Below are positions 42,494 through 49,842 of a stretch of DNA of 64,000 bases, piece after piece (the stretch's first letter is position 1; each line of letters begins with the position of its first letter). A model generated the notes under the pieces. The model worked only from the letters and a program-made list of their open reading frames with translations, was not told the origin of the DNA and made no database searches. Where the stretch lies: NCBI GenBank assembly GCA_910578245.1, contig CAJTPC010000002.1:1-64000 (forward strand), given 5' to 3'. The DNA comes from an uncultured Christensenella sp. (GTDB lineage: Bacteria; Bacillota; Clostridia; Christensenellales; UBA3700). Position numbers and translations under genes: made by a program.

Positions 42494-42742
42494 CTACTTT
42501 TTCTCAACATTCTTAATTACAAACTTTTGTGACTTAAGCCAATTAACAAAAGAACGCTCATAATCTTTTACTGTCAACTTATGACTTCGCCTTGTAAAAT
42601 CTGTGAGAAGCGTACGTACGAAATCAATCACTTCTTCTGCAAATTTTTCATCAGATAAAGAGTTAAGCCACTCACGATTAGTCAGAACGTCGAAGTCTAA
42701 ATCTAAATTTGCAATAGGGTCATAATTTATCTTTTTTTCCAT
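42494..42742 (-). CDS. Small prophage protein (82 aa)
   Basis: Acidic N-terminal half (ANLDLDFDVLTNREWLNSL) and a more basic C-terminal helix region (TRRSHKLTVKDYERSFVNWL). I start at the ATG at 42742, which has AAGGAG 5 nt upstream; the longer frame runs through a terminator hairpin. No family recognised. Confidence 0.6.
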   Translation of the reverse strand: MEKKINYDPIANLDLDFDVLTNREWLNSLSDEKFAEEVIDFVRTLLTDFTRRSHKLTVKDYERSFVNWLKSQKFVIKNVEKK

Positions 42743-42759
42743 TGAATCTCCTTGAATTA

Positions 42760-42827
42760 AAAAAGGCTCATTCTGGGGAAAGTTACTGGAGATTCTATAT
42801 AACTCTACTCCCAAAATAAGCCTTTTT
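42760..42827 (-). terminator. Terminator hairpin after the early gene block
   Basis: AAAAAGGCTcATTcTGGG pairs with CCCAAAATAAGCCTTTTT, with T-tract on the minus strand. It lies 8 nt after the stop of the 90-aa gene and would separate the early genes from the morphogenesis genes, as the central terminator does in Ff phages. Confidence 0.7.
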
Positions 42828-42834
42828 AACAAAT

Positions 42835-43107
42835 TTATTCGGACTCTTCTTGCGCGTATTCCTCTAAAGTCATAAGTCTTTTTACCAAGACCGAGTCGCC
42901 CATCACGTCGATTTCTGCCATAAGAATTGTACCAAGTTTAACGTCAAAATCTCTCTCAGTCCAATGCTCAAGCAAAGTCACGTCTTTTTGAAGCTCATTC
43001 AAATTGAGCTTTTTCGTACAACCAAAACCGCTGTACTTGATTTTCTTAGATTTTGTTGCCGGGTCAGACTTGCCAACCACTTGAAATTTAGTTACTGCTA
43101 ATGCCAT
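42835..43107 (-). CDS. 90-aa prophage protein, candidate single-strand-binding protein
   Basis: 90 aa, beta-rich: LAVTKFQVVGKSDPATKSKK then LNELQKDVTLLEHWTERDF and TILMAEIDVMGDSVLVKRLM. Size (pV of Ff is 87 aa), lack of membrane segments and place just before the strong terminator suggest the role of a gene V-type ssDNA-binding protein, but no sequence proof exists. Good ribosome-binding site AGGAG. Confidence 0.55.
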   Translation of the reverse strand: MALAVTKFQVVGKSDPATKSKKIKYSGFGCTKKLNLNELQKDVTLLEHWTERDFDVKLGTILMAEIDVMGDSVLVKRLMTLEEYAQEESE

Positions 43108-43160
43108 AATGTAATTCTCCTATTTAATAAATTTTGCGAATCTCCATATTTTAATTGCAC

Positions 43161-43490
43161 CTATCTTGAGATTGGTACATAACCATATGCTAAACGTTCC
43201 TTTAAGAACTCAATGTCCTTATCCGTCAAGCTCTGCTCTTCTTCTCCGTAATCGTTCCTAAAGAACACAATACTACCGACAGCAAAGTCATATAGCCCCA
43301 AGTTGAAATTGTACGGAAGTCCTTTTAACTTCCCTTCGTCATCGTCATACATCCAAAGCCCCTTACCAAGGTATACTCCCTCTAGCGTTCCACCGCCGAT
43401 AAGTTCTTTGAAAATCTTCCAATCATTTTCTATCTCTTTGACTTCAGGCTCTTCTCCCGGACGTTTTACCATTACACGTATATTTGCCAT
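43161..43490 (-). CDS. DUF3846-like prophage protein
   Basis: 109 aa beginning MANIRVMVKRPGEEPEVKEI, then KELIGGGTLEGVYL and DDDEGKLKGLPYNFNL, the pattern of DUF3846 proteins common on Firmicutes mobile elements. I start at ATG 43490, with GGTGG 7 nt upstream, rather than the GTG two codons earlier. Function unknown. Confidence 0.7.
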   Translation of the reverse strand: MANIRVMVKRPGEEPEVKEIENDWKIFKELIGGGTLEGVYLGKGLWMYDDDEGKLKGLPYNFNLGLYDFAVGSIVFFRNDYGEEEQSLTDKDIEFLKERLAYGYVPISR

Positions 43491-43492
43491 AG

Positions 43493-43837
43493 TCACACCA
43501 CCCTAGATAAAAGCTGTAATTCCGCTTTATCAAAAAGTAATATATCCGTATCGTCGCCTTTATCATATAAAATTGACGTTACGTCTATATGACACTCTGC
43601 CGATGGATTGTATCCGTAATTGCTTGCTATCTTGACTATGGACTTTACTTTTATCTCAAATATCCATACATTATCTTTGATTCGGAAAAAGATAACGTCG
43701 CCCGGATTCAACTTGTTCCAACGTCTATGTACTTGATTGTTCGCAAACTTCTTTAAGTCAGCCAAACTTATGTCTTTGAATTTACTATATAAACGTGTTT
43801 GACGTAGCACTTCTGCTTCATTATCTAAAACTATCAT
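43493..43837 (-). CDS. Unknown early prophage protein (114 aa)
   Basis: Mixed alpha/beta protein with RWNKLNPGDVIFFRIKDNVW, a strand pattern like a small barrel. The 3' end meets the DUF3846 gene, and the start shares one base with the next gene's stop, so it is part of the coupled early operon. No family recognised. Confidence 0.6.
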   Translation of the reverse strand: MIVLDNEAEVLRQTRLYSKFKDISLADLKKFANNQVHRRWNKLNPGDVIFFRIKDNVWIFEIKVKSIVKIASNYGYNPSAECHIDVTSILYDKGDDTDILLFDKAELQLLSRVV

Positions 43838-44022
43838 TACTCTTCCTCCGGCTCTTCTACTTCGATATACATAATATCGTTTTCAACGTACATGTACTGG
43901 ATATCCAAGTCTTTTGCTAGTTGATATTCAAGTTGCTTACGTTCATAACCGTCTTCCTCAACGTAAACGATTCTTACTTCGCCTTGCACATCTACTTGAT
44001 CAAACAAATCTTCTACTGTCAT
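43837..44022 (-). CDS. Small acidic early prophage protein (61 aa)
   Basis: Very acidic, ending YIEVEEPEEE, with IVYVEEDGYERKQLEYQLAK in the centre. One-base overlaps with both neighbours (TAATG-type arrangement) imply coupled translation. Acidic small phage proteins often mimic DNA or inhibit host proteins, but nothing specific is shown here. Confidence 0.55.
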   Translation of the reverse strand: MTVEDLFDQVDVQGEVRIVYVEEDGYERKQLEYQLAKDLDIQYMYVENDIMYIEVEEPEEE

Positions 44023-44255
44023 TATTGATTACCCCCTAACTTCGCCAAAGCCTTGACTACCGCAGTGGTAGTAGTATTCATAAAGTCATTGTTGCTTGAT
44101 ACGTCAACGTAAAGACGATACTGATTTATGCTATTACGATTTGGATATAATCTCGATATGGAACAATGATTTACCATATCACTATTAAGAAATTGGCTGT
44201 AATAACGTTGCGCTTGCTCACACTCTTCTCGAGTTCCCATTATTCTAATCTTCAT
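44022..44255 (-). CDS. DUF3970-like small protein (YvzF type)
   Basis: 77 aa reading MKIRIMGTREECEQAQRYY ... SISRLYPNRNSINQYRLYV, the signature of DUF3970 proteins found in Bacillus and on mobile elements. The start at 44255 has GAGGT directly upstream; a GTG two codons earlier is less well placed. Function unknown. Confidence 0.7.
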   Translation of the reverse strand: MKIRIMGTREECEQAQRYYSQFLNSDMVNHCSISRLYPNRNSINQYRLYVDVSSNNDFMNTTTTAVVKALAKLGGNQ

Positions 44256-44262
44256 ACCCACC

Positions 44263-44514
44263 TCACTTTAGCTCTTTCAATTTATCCAAATCGAAAGCAT
44301 ATGCAGAGGCAGTAAATTCGTCATAGAACTTACGAGCTTCCTCTTCTGTGTCAAAAAATCTTGAAGCAATTACGCAATCATCATATCTGTCATATGACCA
44401 ACTATTTGACCTATAATCTTTAATAATGTCTGTCTCTACTTCCCAAAGAGAAGCTGCAATCTCATTCTTCCTTTTAATTACAGAAAAATGCCACGTCGTT
44501 TTTTGTTTTTCCAT
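44263..44514 (-). CDS. First early prophage gene product (83 aa)
   Basis: Unknown protein with WHFSVIKRKNEIAASLWEVE and FFDTEEEARKFYDEFTASAY; the latter resembles small beta-alpha domains. It is the first gene read from the leftward early promoter, with AAGGAGATTCGAAA before the ATG, and thus the first to be expressed on induction. Confidence 0.6.
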   Translation of the reverse strand: MEKQKTTWHFSVIKRKNEIAASLWEVETDIIKDYRSNSWSYDRYDDCVIASRFFDTEEEARKFYDEFTASAYAFDLDKLKELK

Positions 44515-44535
44515 TTTCGAATCTCCTTCTTTAAG

Positions 44536-44608
44536 TATAAGTATACTTATATTTTGATTATATTATAAACTTACTTATATTGCAAGCGAAAATATAAATA
44601 TTCTTATA
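44536..44608. promoter_or_regulatory. Divergent promoters with three repressor operators
   Basis: Three related 16-bp sites are spaced 28 and 29 bp apart: TATAAGTATACTTATA (44536-44551, perfect palindrome), TATAAACTTACTTATA (44564-44579) and TATAAATATTCTTATA (44593-44608). The leftward early promoter reads TTGCAA (44580-44585) with a 17-nt spacer to TATAAT (plus 44557-44562); site 2 fills the spacer and site 1 covers the start. Site 3 lies over the region expected for the rightward repressor promoter. Confidence 0.75.
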
Positions 44609-44631
44609 AAATATTTTAAAGGAGAATTTTC

Positions 44632-44970
44632 ATGGAATTAAACTATGGCGAAGCCCTTAAACAACAAAGAAAACTAAATGGATATACGCAAGAACAATTA
44701 GCTAATAAAACTGGAATAATACAAGCAAATATTAGTTATTGGGAAAATAATATTTATACTCCAAGTATTGATTTTTGCGTACAACTAGCAAATTTATACA
44801 ATATATCACTTGACGAGCTAATCGGCAGAGATACATTTGACGGAGCTGTCGTAATAACAAAATATGTTAAAAGCGAAATCGCAGAAATATACGAGAAACT
44901 TAATAGACAAAATCAAATGATGGCACTAGGCTATCTAACCGCCCTATTAGAAAAGCAAATCAATGAATAA
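44632..44970 (+). CDS. XRE/CI-type prophage repressor
   Basis: 112-aa regulator with an N-terminal helix-turn-helix (LNGYTQEQLANKTGIIQANI, then SYWENNIYTPS) and a C-terminal helical part (~70-112) suited to dimerisation. Divergent from the early genes and preceded by AAAGGAG. The triple operator upstream is its likely binding region, keeping the early promoter off in the lysogen and controlling its own expression. Confidence 0.88.
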   Translation: MELNYGEALKQQRKLNGYTQEQLANKTGIIQANISYWENNIYTPSIDFCVQLANLYNISLDELIGRDTFDGAVVITKYVKSEIAEIYEKLNRQNQMMALGYLTALLEKQINE

Positions 44971-44983
44971 AGGAGACAAAATT

Positions 44984-45151
44984 ATGACCATAACTATGCA
45001 CTATACAATATACAAAGACTTAATTGAAAAATGCACATTTTTTGATGACAAAGGTAATCAAATACAAGTAAATCAAATTGACTACAATAAAAAATATAAT
45101 ACTATCACTCTTGAATTTGTCAAGCAACCAACAAAAGCAATAATAAAGTAA
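44984..45151 (+). CDS. Small protein downstream of the repressor (55 aa)
   Basis: Beta-rich 55-aa protein (MTITMHYTIYKDLIEKCTFF ...). The start at 44984 has AAAGGAGACAAAATT; an ATG 21 nt earlier overlaps the repressor and lacks a site. Co-transcribed with the repressor. Unknown function. Confidence 0.55.
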   Translation: MTITMHYTIYKDLIEKCTFFDDKGNQIQVNQIDYNKKYNTITLEFVKQPTKAIIK

Positions 45152-45153
45152 TA

Positions 45154-45182
45154 TTTACTCCGACCACAAAATGTCCTATAAT
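45154..45182 (+). promoter_or_regulatory. Integrase-unit promoter
   Basis: TTTACT, a 17-nt spacer and a perfect TATAAT (45177-45182), upstream of the 27-codon ORF and the integrase. This allows integrase expression apart from the repressor transcript. Confidence 0.6.
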
Positions 45183-45215
45183 ATTCCTACTATAACAAAA
45201 AGGAGTATTACATCT

Positions 45216-45299
45216 ATGAACACAAAAGACGTAAAAAAATTTTTAGCTGAATTACAGCAACACCTTAACAAGGCAACAGACTCTATCGCTTTTTTTTAG
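45216..45299 (+). CDS. 27-codon ORF ending on a T TTT TTT slippery run before integrase
   Basis: Short ORF (MNTKDVKKFLAELQQHLNKA ...) with AAAAAGGAG upstream, a typical helical excisionase-like or leader length. It stops right after GCT TTT TTT TAG. A -1 shift on this run enters a frame (LGYIQGEEDFEQQNQNSRD ...) that stays open directly into the integrase. It may be a separate small protein, the N-terminal part of a frameshift fusion, or a recent single-base mutation. Confidence 0.5.
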   Translation: MNTKDVKKFLAELQQHLNKATDSIAFF

Positions 45300-45370
45300 G
45301 ATATATTCAAGGCGAAGAAGACTTTGAGCAACAAAATCAGAATTCAAGAGATTCCGCAAAGGAGTCCAAA

Positions 45371-46408
45371 ATGAAATATCAAAATGCTGAAGTCAAACGA
45401 AGAACTGACGGGAGGTGGTACGCAAGATATAAACTATATCCAGGCATATATAAATATATCTACGGCAGAACTCAACTTGAATGTTATGAGAAATTACGAA
45501 CGTTTGCAGACAATAAGAAGTTAGTTAAGAAGTGCATCCAAGCAATCACTACTCCCCAAAAACCGCCGAAGCCGACCTTTGGAGAGTTTTTTCAAACGTG
45601 GCTTGAGCAAGAAAAAATTCCAAAATGCAAGCCAAACACGATAAGACAACTAAAGAGCAAGTACAAAAACTACTTCTACAAGCTAGCCGACAGACCCATA
45701 GACGAAATTACTACTAATGAAATCAGAGCTTTTCTCAATGAGATTACTTCGTCTTGCACGAAAGACCGGTGTTACGTAATCTTATCAGACTTATTCAGAC
45801 ATGCAATAAACTATGACTTGATACAATTCTCAGTAATGCAGAAGATAACTCACTTCAAGCATAAAGATAAACCGCGTGAACCACTAACCCACAAAGAAGA
45901 AATTCTATTTGTCCAAGAAGCCGAAAAGTCTGACTGCGCCCTTATTTTCTTCTTAATGCTCTACGAGGGATTGCGAACGTCTGAAGCAAAAGCAATTACT
46001 CCGGCAGACATTAAAGACGATTACATCATAGTAGACAAGTCTATCAATGACTACGGCGACTTCGTACCAACAAAGACAAACAACAAACGAATTGTACCTA
46101 TCTTTGAGAAATTCAAGCCGTATGCAGATAAGTATCGCGGAACTGCGACTACCCCATGTCTTGGAAAAGTCAACAAACATACCGCCGTCAAAGAATACAA
46201 GGCAATTCAAATAGCTACCAACATAAGCAAGCAAATGTATTCTCTACGTCATACGTTCGCGACCAGATGTGAAGAAGCCGGAATATCCGTCAAGCAAACA
46301 GCACAATGGATGGGACACTCTGACATTCATACTACCTTAAATAATTATATAGGTATACAGACTGCATTTGAGAAAGAAAACATCAAGAAAAAGAACGATA
46401 TAGATTGA
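45371..46408 (+). CDS. int: Tyrosine recombinase/integrase of the prophage
   Basis: 345-aa phage integrase. An N-terminal AP2-like arm-binding domain (KYQNAEVKRRTDGRWYARYK) is followed by a SAM-like core-binding domain (~75-160) and the catalytic domain with R in EGLRTSEAKAIT, the HxxR box SLRHTFATRCEEAGI, WMGHSDIHTT and the terminal nucleophile in TLNNYIGI. Preceded by AAAGGAGTCCAAA. It lies 100 nt from the tRNA-Glu 3' end, its integration site. Confidence 0.95.
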   Translation: MKYQNAEVKRRTDGRWYARYKLYPGIYKYIYGRTQLECYEKLRTFADNKKLVKKCIQAITTPQKPPKPTFGEFFQTWLEQEKIPKCKPNTIRQLKSKYKNYFYKLADRPIDEITTNEIRAFLNEITSSCTKDRCYVILSDLFRHAINYDLIQFSVMQKITHFKHKDKPREPLTHKEEILFVQEAEKSDCALIFFLMLYEGLRTSEAKAITPADIKDDYIIVDKSINDYGDFVPTKTNNKRIVPIFEKFKPYADKYRGTATTPCLGKVNKHTAVKEYKAIQIATNISKQMYSLRHTFATRCEEAGISVKQTAQWMGHSDIHTTLNNYIGIQTAFEKENIKKKNDID

Positions 46409-46450
46409 CACAAATCTTGACACAAATCTTTAAGATTAAAGCAATGAAAA

Positions 46451-46498
46451 AAGACTGTATCATTCTTAAATCACCACATTTTAGAACAATACAGTCTT
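46451..46498 (+). terminator. Integrase terminator
   Basis: 10-bp stem AAGACTGTAT / ATACAGTCTT with a 28-nt loop between the integrase stop and attR. The T-tract is weak, so termination may be partial. Confidence 0.5.
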
Positions 46499-46508
46499 AA
46501 ATCTTAAC

Positions 46509-46525
46509 TGGTGACTCCACGGGGA
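46509..46525. repeat. attR within the tRNA-Glu 3' end
   Basis: Second copy of TGGTGACTCCACGGGGA; together with 33753-33769 it marks the ends of the prophage. It spans the CCA, acceptor strand and part of the T stem, so the tRNA gene is restored on integration. Confidence 0.88.
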
Positions 46526-46583
46526 TTCGAACCCCGGTAGCAGGCGTGAGAGGCCTGAGTCTTAACCGCTTGACCATGGAGCC
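46509..46583 (-). tRNA. tRNA-Glu (anticodon CTC)
   Basis: 75-nt cloverleaf with encoded CCA on the minus strand. Acceptor GGCTCCA pairs with TGGAGTC; the anticodon arm CAGGC-CTCTCAC-GCCTG gives anticodon CTC; the T arm is CGGGG-TTCGAAT-CCCCG. It serves as the attachment site of the prophage on its 3' side. Confidence 0.95.
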
Positions 46584-46777
46584 TTATTTAAGTGCTTCTT
46601 AATATTATCATAATAATTTAAGACTGTCTATTGTTTTTTGCAAATTTTTTAATTTTGTCTGTATAATTTGCTCTTACATGACAAATTTAACTAATAAAAT
46701 TATCTTCATTTAGCCAAAAGTATTGACTTTCCATACCATTTATAATATATTTAATATGTTCTTAAATATATTTTCTT

Positions 46778-46852
46778 GCTTCCGTAGTTAAATGGATATA
46801 ATAAGCCCCTCCTAAGGGTTAGTTATGGGTTCGATTCCCGTCGGGAGTACCA
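46778..46852 (+). tRNA. tRNA-Arg (anticodon CCT)
   Basis: 75 nt with encoded CCA. Acceptor GCTTCCG / CGGGAGT, anticodon loop CTCCTAA giving CCT (reads AGG), and T arm GGGTTCGATTCCC. It lies next to a small accessory island, and rare-codon tRNA genes such as this one are frequent integration sites. Confidence 0.92.
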
Positions 46853-46968
46853 ATATACAACGTTTCATATCGAAACATTACCTATGGTAGGCTACAACAA
46901 ACTGCTCCTACCATATTTATTTTTATTCTCCTATTTAATTATATCGAAGACATCTCTCATTAATTGTT

Positions 46969-48000
46969 TTATTCTATTAACCTAAAGTATGCTGTTACTT
47001 CAAAGGAACTAGTTACGTTTTTATCTTGTCTTATGTCGGTGGTCACTCCGTCGCTCCAATATGCAAACTCATAACCTGCCATCGGCAGAGCTACCATAAC
47101 GTCACAATCGTCATTTTTTTGCACGGTACACATATACCACTCTGTGTATTTAATATTGTCATTATAGCGCGCTATGTAACCGCCCTCAGAGGCATAATAC
47201 GTAACCGTTACTCGTTGATTTTTTCTCACAACACCTACTATCACTGATAATGCTATGAAAAACACAACTAAGCAACTGGCAACTATTATGATAGTTTTCT
47301 TTTTAGTCCTTTCCTTTTGCCACTCTTTCTCCATTTTGTCGATATCGTCGCGTTTGTTTTGTTCCGCTATCTTGTCTTGGTCATATTTATACTTTATTAG
47401 ATAATTTAGCGCTGCAAAAGTATTTCTCAATTCTGCATTTGAGATATTGTTTTGCATGCCTTCAATACTTAAACAAAGTTCATACAAGTTCGTTATTTCG
47501 TAGTGATTATAATATTTATCCTCAGCTAAATATTTCTGCAAATATCTGTTGAGATACTCGTAAAATTCCTTATCGAATTTTATATTGCTATTAGCTAAAT
47601 CTTCATCTAAAATACTTAATGCTTTATATAAACTAATTTTAGAATATCTTCCATTTTGCTGTTTTAAGTTTTTTTCAATATACTTTTTAACAAATGTTAT
47701 AGAATTATTTTCAGGCTCACGGTTTAGCAATCTAACGCAATAATCTCTTGCCTCTGCAACGCTTCCGTCAAAGAGTTCGTCATACAATCGCGCTTTATAA
47801 ATTGCAATCTTATCCTTATTTTCTTCACTTTTTCCTGCTGCTCCATAATAGACCTTTGTGATATTGTTATTATTGATTATATAAATATTATCTTCTTTCT
47901 CTAAATAAATAGAGCCACAGTTACGGCAATGCCAATTATTATTTTTATCTCTTTCAAGTTTTGCTCCACAATTAACACATTTTAATATTTTAACACTCAT
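46969..48000 (-). CDS. Zinc-ribbon membrane protein with divergent InlB B-repeat
   Basis: 343 aa. N-terminal zinc ribbon (CVNCGAKLERDKNNNWHCRN, then C) is followed by a helical cytoplasmic region (~60-220), a basic stretch, a transmembrane helix (~234-258) and an extracellular domain (~265-340) with AGYEFAYWSDGVTTDIRQDK, the divergent InlB B-repeat signature. Transcribed downstream of the DnaB-like and Nmad3 genes (40-nt gap). Function unknown; it would link a cytoplasmic zinc ribbon to the cell surface. Confidence 0.75.
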   Translation of the reverse strand: MSVKILKCVNCGAKLERDKNNNWHCRNCGSIYLEKEDNIYIINNNNITKVYYGAAGKSEENKDKIAIYKARLYDELFDGSVAEARDYCVRLLNREPENNSITFVKKYIEKNLKQQNGRYSKISLYKALSILDEDLANSNIKFDKEFYEYLNRYLQKYLAEDKYYNHYEITNLYELCLSIEGMQNNISNAELRNTFAALNYLIKYKYDQDKIAEQNKRDDIDKMEKEWQKERTKKKTIIIVASCLVVFFIALSVIVGVVRKNQRVTVTYYASEGGYIARYNDNIKYTEWYMCTVQKNDDCDVMVALPMAGYEFAYWSDGVTTDIRQDKNVTSSFEVTAYFRLIE

Positions 48001-48040
48001 ATTACACCTTATCTTTTAGCATATTATTTTAATATTTCTG

Positions 48041-48832
48041 TCACTTCCTATAAAATTTGCAATTATGCCTATTAAATTCAAGTGGGATAATTTTGTTAAT
48101 TGTCGCTCCATTATATAAAGAAAGCGATATGACAATTACTCTGTAGTCAGTATTAAAAAATAACCATTGCCCATTAAACCCCTTATGTTTATTGATAGTG
48201 TTTATAGCGACATTCTCAATAGCTAATCTCTCACGATTGACTCCTAGTTGAAATAATACTAATATAGGAACGTTTAATATTTTTGCGAGTGCGTCTAACT
48301 CAATAAGCTTTGTTCTTTCTTCTTCTCTCCTAGTATAAGCCATTAAATCTGATTGCGCATATATATCTAGTAAGTCGCATTCAGCAATATTCTTTATTAT
48401 TCCTGTAGTTATAGACTCTGAAACTGGAGATATAAGCTGACAATAATCAATTATAATAAGATCTACGCTTCCGCACTTTTCTACCATTTTGCCAATCTTC
48501 ACAGCAATGCCTTGCGTTGTTATTGTCGCTGAATCATCAATAAATATCTTACTGTTTTGTAATTCTTCACCCACATATTCCAATTGTTTTTTCTCTTCTT
48601 GAGATAATTCATCTGATTCAGCTATTTTTGTATTTAAACCTGCTCGCAGAAAAACAAGTTTACGAACTAATTCTTCCGCAGACTGCTCAAGAGTAAAATA
48701 ACACACCACTTTTCCTTCATTTAAACCATATTGTTCAACTATATTAAGCGCTAAACTAGTTTTGCCACACCCAGGCGAGCCTGCCAATACAGTTGCACAA
48801 GATGGTTTTAGAATGTCTTTAAATATTTCCAT
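48041..48832 (-). CDS. Stand-alone DnaB-like RecA-fold ATPase
   Basis: 263 aa corresponding to the C-terminal ATPase domain of DnaB helicase without the N-terminal helicase-collar domain. Walker A AGSPGCGKTSLALNI (~17-31), the VCYFTLEQSAEEL segment equivalent to the DnaB FSLEM motif, Walker B DLIIIDYCQLI (~129-139), and a late PILVLFQLGVNRE matching DnaB's LSQLNR region. It lies 3 nt after the Nmad3 gene, so they form an operon. It probably translocates on or loads onto DNA for the neighbouring system. Confidence 0.8.
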   Translation of the reverse strand: MEIFKDILKPSCATVLAGSPGCGKTSLALNIVEQYGLNEGKVVCYFTLEQSAEELVRKLVFLRAGLNTKIAESDELSQEEKKQLEYVGEELQNSKIFIDDSATITTQGIAVKIGKMVEKCGSVDLIIIDYCQLISPVSESITTGIIKNIAECDLLDIYAQSDLMAYTRREEERTKLIELDALAKILNVPILVLFQLGVNRERLAIENVAINTINKHKGFNGQWLFFNTDYRVIVISLSLYNGATINKIIPLEFNRHNCKFYRK

Positions 48833-48835
48833 AAA

Positions 48836-49687
48836 TTACCTCTTTGCGTATCTTTTAATTAGTTCTATAGCCCATTGTTCCGCTTGTGAACATTCTTCAA
48901 TTACAAACTCTTGTCCACGCAGAGCAGATTGAAAGTAATCTTTCTTTTGACTATTTTCATTATGATAGGATAATTTTAAGTCCTGTAACTCTTTTGGTAA
49001 TTCCCAATGAGTAGGGGGTCTCTCGCCAAATTTTGTCAATACAAGGTCTTTATCAAAATTAAATGTACCGTAACCTTTGATTGAATTATCGAACGTACAA
49101 GTTTCTCGTGCTATATAAATGCAATTGTTTTTATCATTGCTGAAATCTTCTATTTCATTATTCCAATGAGGGTGTAGTTTTAACCACGGATATCTGCTTT
49201 CATAATCGTGTCTTTCTTTATTGCTCAAAGAATTGGGGTAAACTATTTCACCTATTTGCAAATACCCAAAAATAATATGTTTGCTCTTACTCTTAAATAC
49301 TTTAACTTCGCTTTGTGAAGTATTGCAATCTTTAAACAGTCCAAAAAATATAAAGATATCCCCAACACTCACACCTTGATTTAATAAATGCGCCTGAGAT
49401 GAATTGACCTGACCTAACGAACCCAAAAATGAGTCTACATTATAAAAATTTATTAAATTAGGGTCTACGTGGCAATGTGTATCAGTGTTTATCGTTTTAG
49501 AATGATTAAATATTTGCTCCACCACATTGGAAGTTGTCGGATTCTCACATAAACTCAAATCTCTGTATGTGGCAGTATTGTTTTTAGACATAATTGGTAA
49601 CATAACAAGTTCCGTATTGTTGATACACAAATTTGCAATATCACAATATGTACTGTCTAACCCTTTTCGGCTCAATATTACTTTCAT
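48836..49687 (-). CDS. Nmad3-domain (nucleotide modification associated) protein
   Basis: 283 aa. The opening MKVILSRKGLDSTYCDIANL, the central HCHVDPNLINF, GSLGQVNSSQAHLLNQGVSV then GDIFIFFGLF, and HIIFGYLQIGEIVYP match the nucleotide modification associated domain 3 pattern as I remember it. Such domains were predicted by comparative genomics to act in base-modification or defence loci; the exact reaction is not known. First gene of the three-gene island next to tRNA-Arg. Confidence 0.75.
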   Translation of the reverse strand: MKVILSRKGLDSTYCDIANLCINNTELVMLPIMSKNNTATYRDLSLCENPTTSNVVEQIFNHSKTINTDTHCHVDPNLINFYNVDSFLGSLGQVNSSQAHLLNQGVSVGDIFIFFGLFKDCNTSQSEVKVFKSKSKHIIFGYLQIGEIVYPNSLSNKERHDYESRYPWLKLHPHWNNEIEDFSNDKNNCIYIARETCTFDNSIKGYGTFNFDKDLVLTKFGERPPTHWELPKELQDLKLSYHNENSQKKDYFQSALRGQEFVIEECSQAEQWAIELIKRYAKR

Positions 49688-49842
49688 CTTTCACCTCACT
49701 TGTAATTATCGTAGCATAAAATGAACTTAAAGGCAATGAATTATAAATGCAAAATAATTTCATACTATGTGATTTTTACAAGTAATACAAAATATCCCTT
49801 TCTCGTATTTCTTTTATAATTACATTATGGGGGTGCGTTATT

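Larger units (their letters stand above)
33753..46525. mobile_element. Inovirus-like (filamentous phage-type) prophage in tRNA-Glu
   Basis: Integrated element bounded by a 17-bp repeat of the tRNA-Glu 3' end. The integrase lies next to the tRNA. Hallmarks of filamentous single-stranded DNA phages are an HUH rolling-circle Rep (34014-34997), a Zot/pI-like ATPase (37253-38080), three neighbouring proteins with signal or anchor helices (38085-41817), a block of very small early genes and a structured non-coding region. Early genes read leftwards from an operator region; repressor and integrase read rightwards. No capsid, portal or terminase of tailed phages is present. A typical pVIII-like coat gene was not found, so particle production is unproven. 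Confidence 0.8.
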
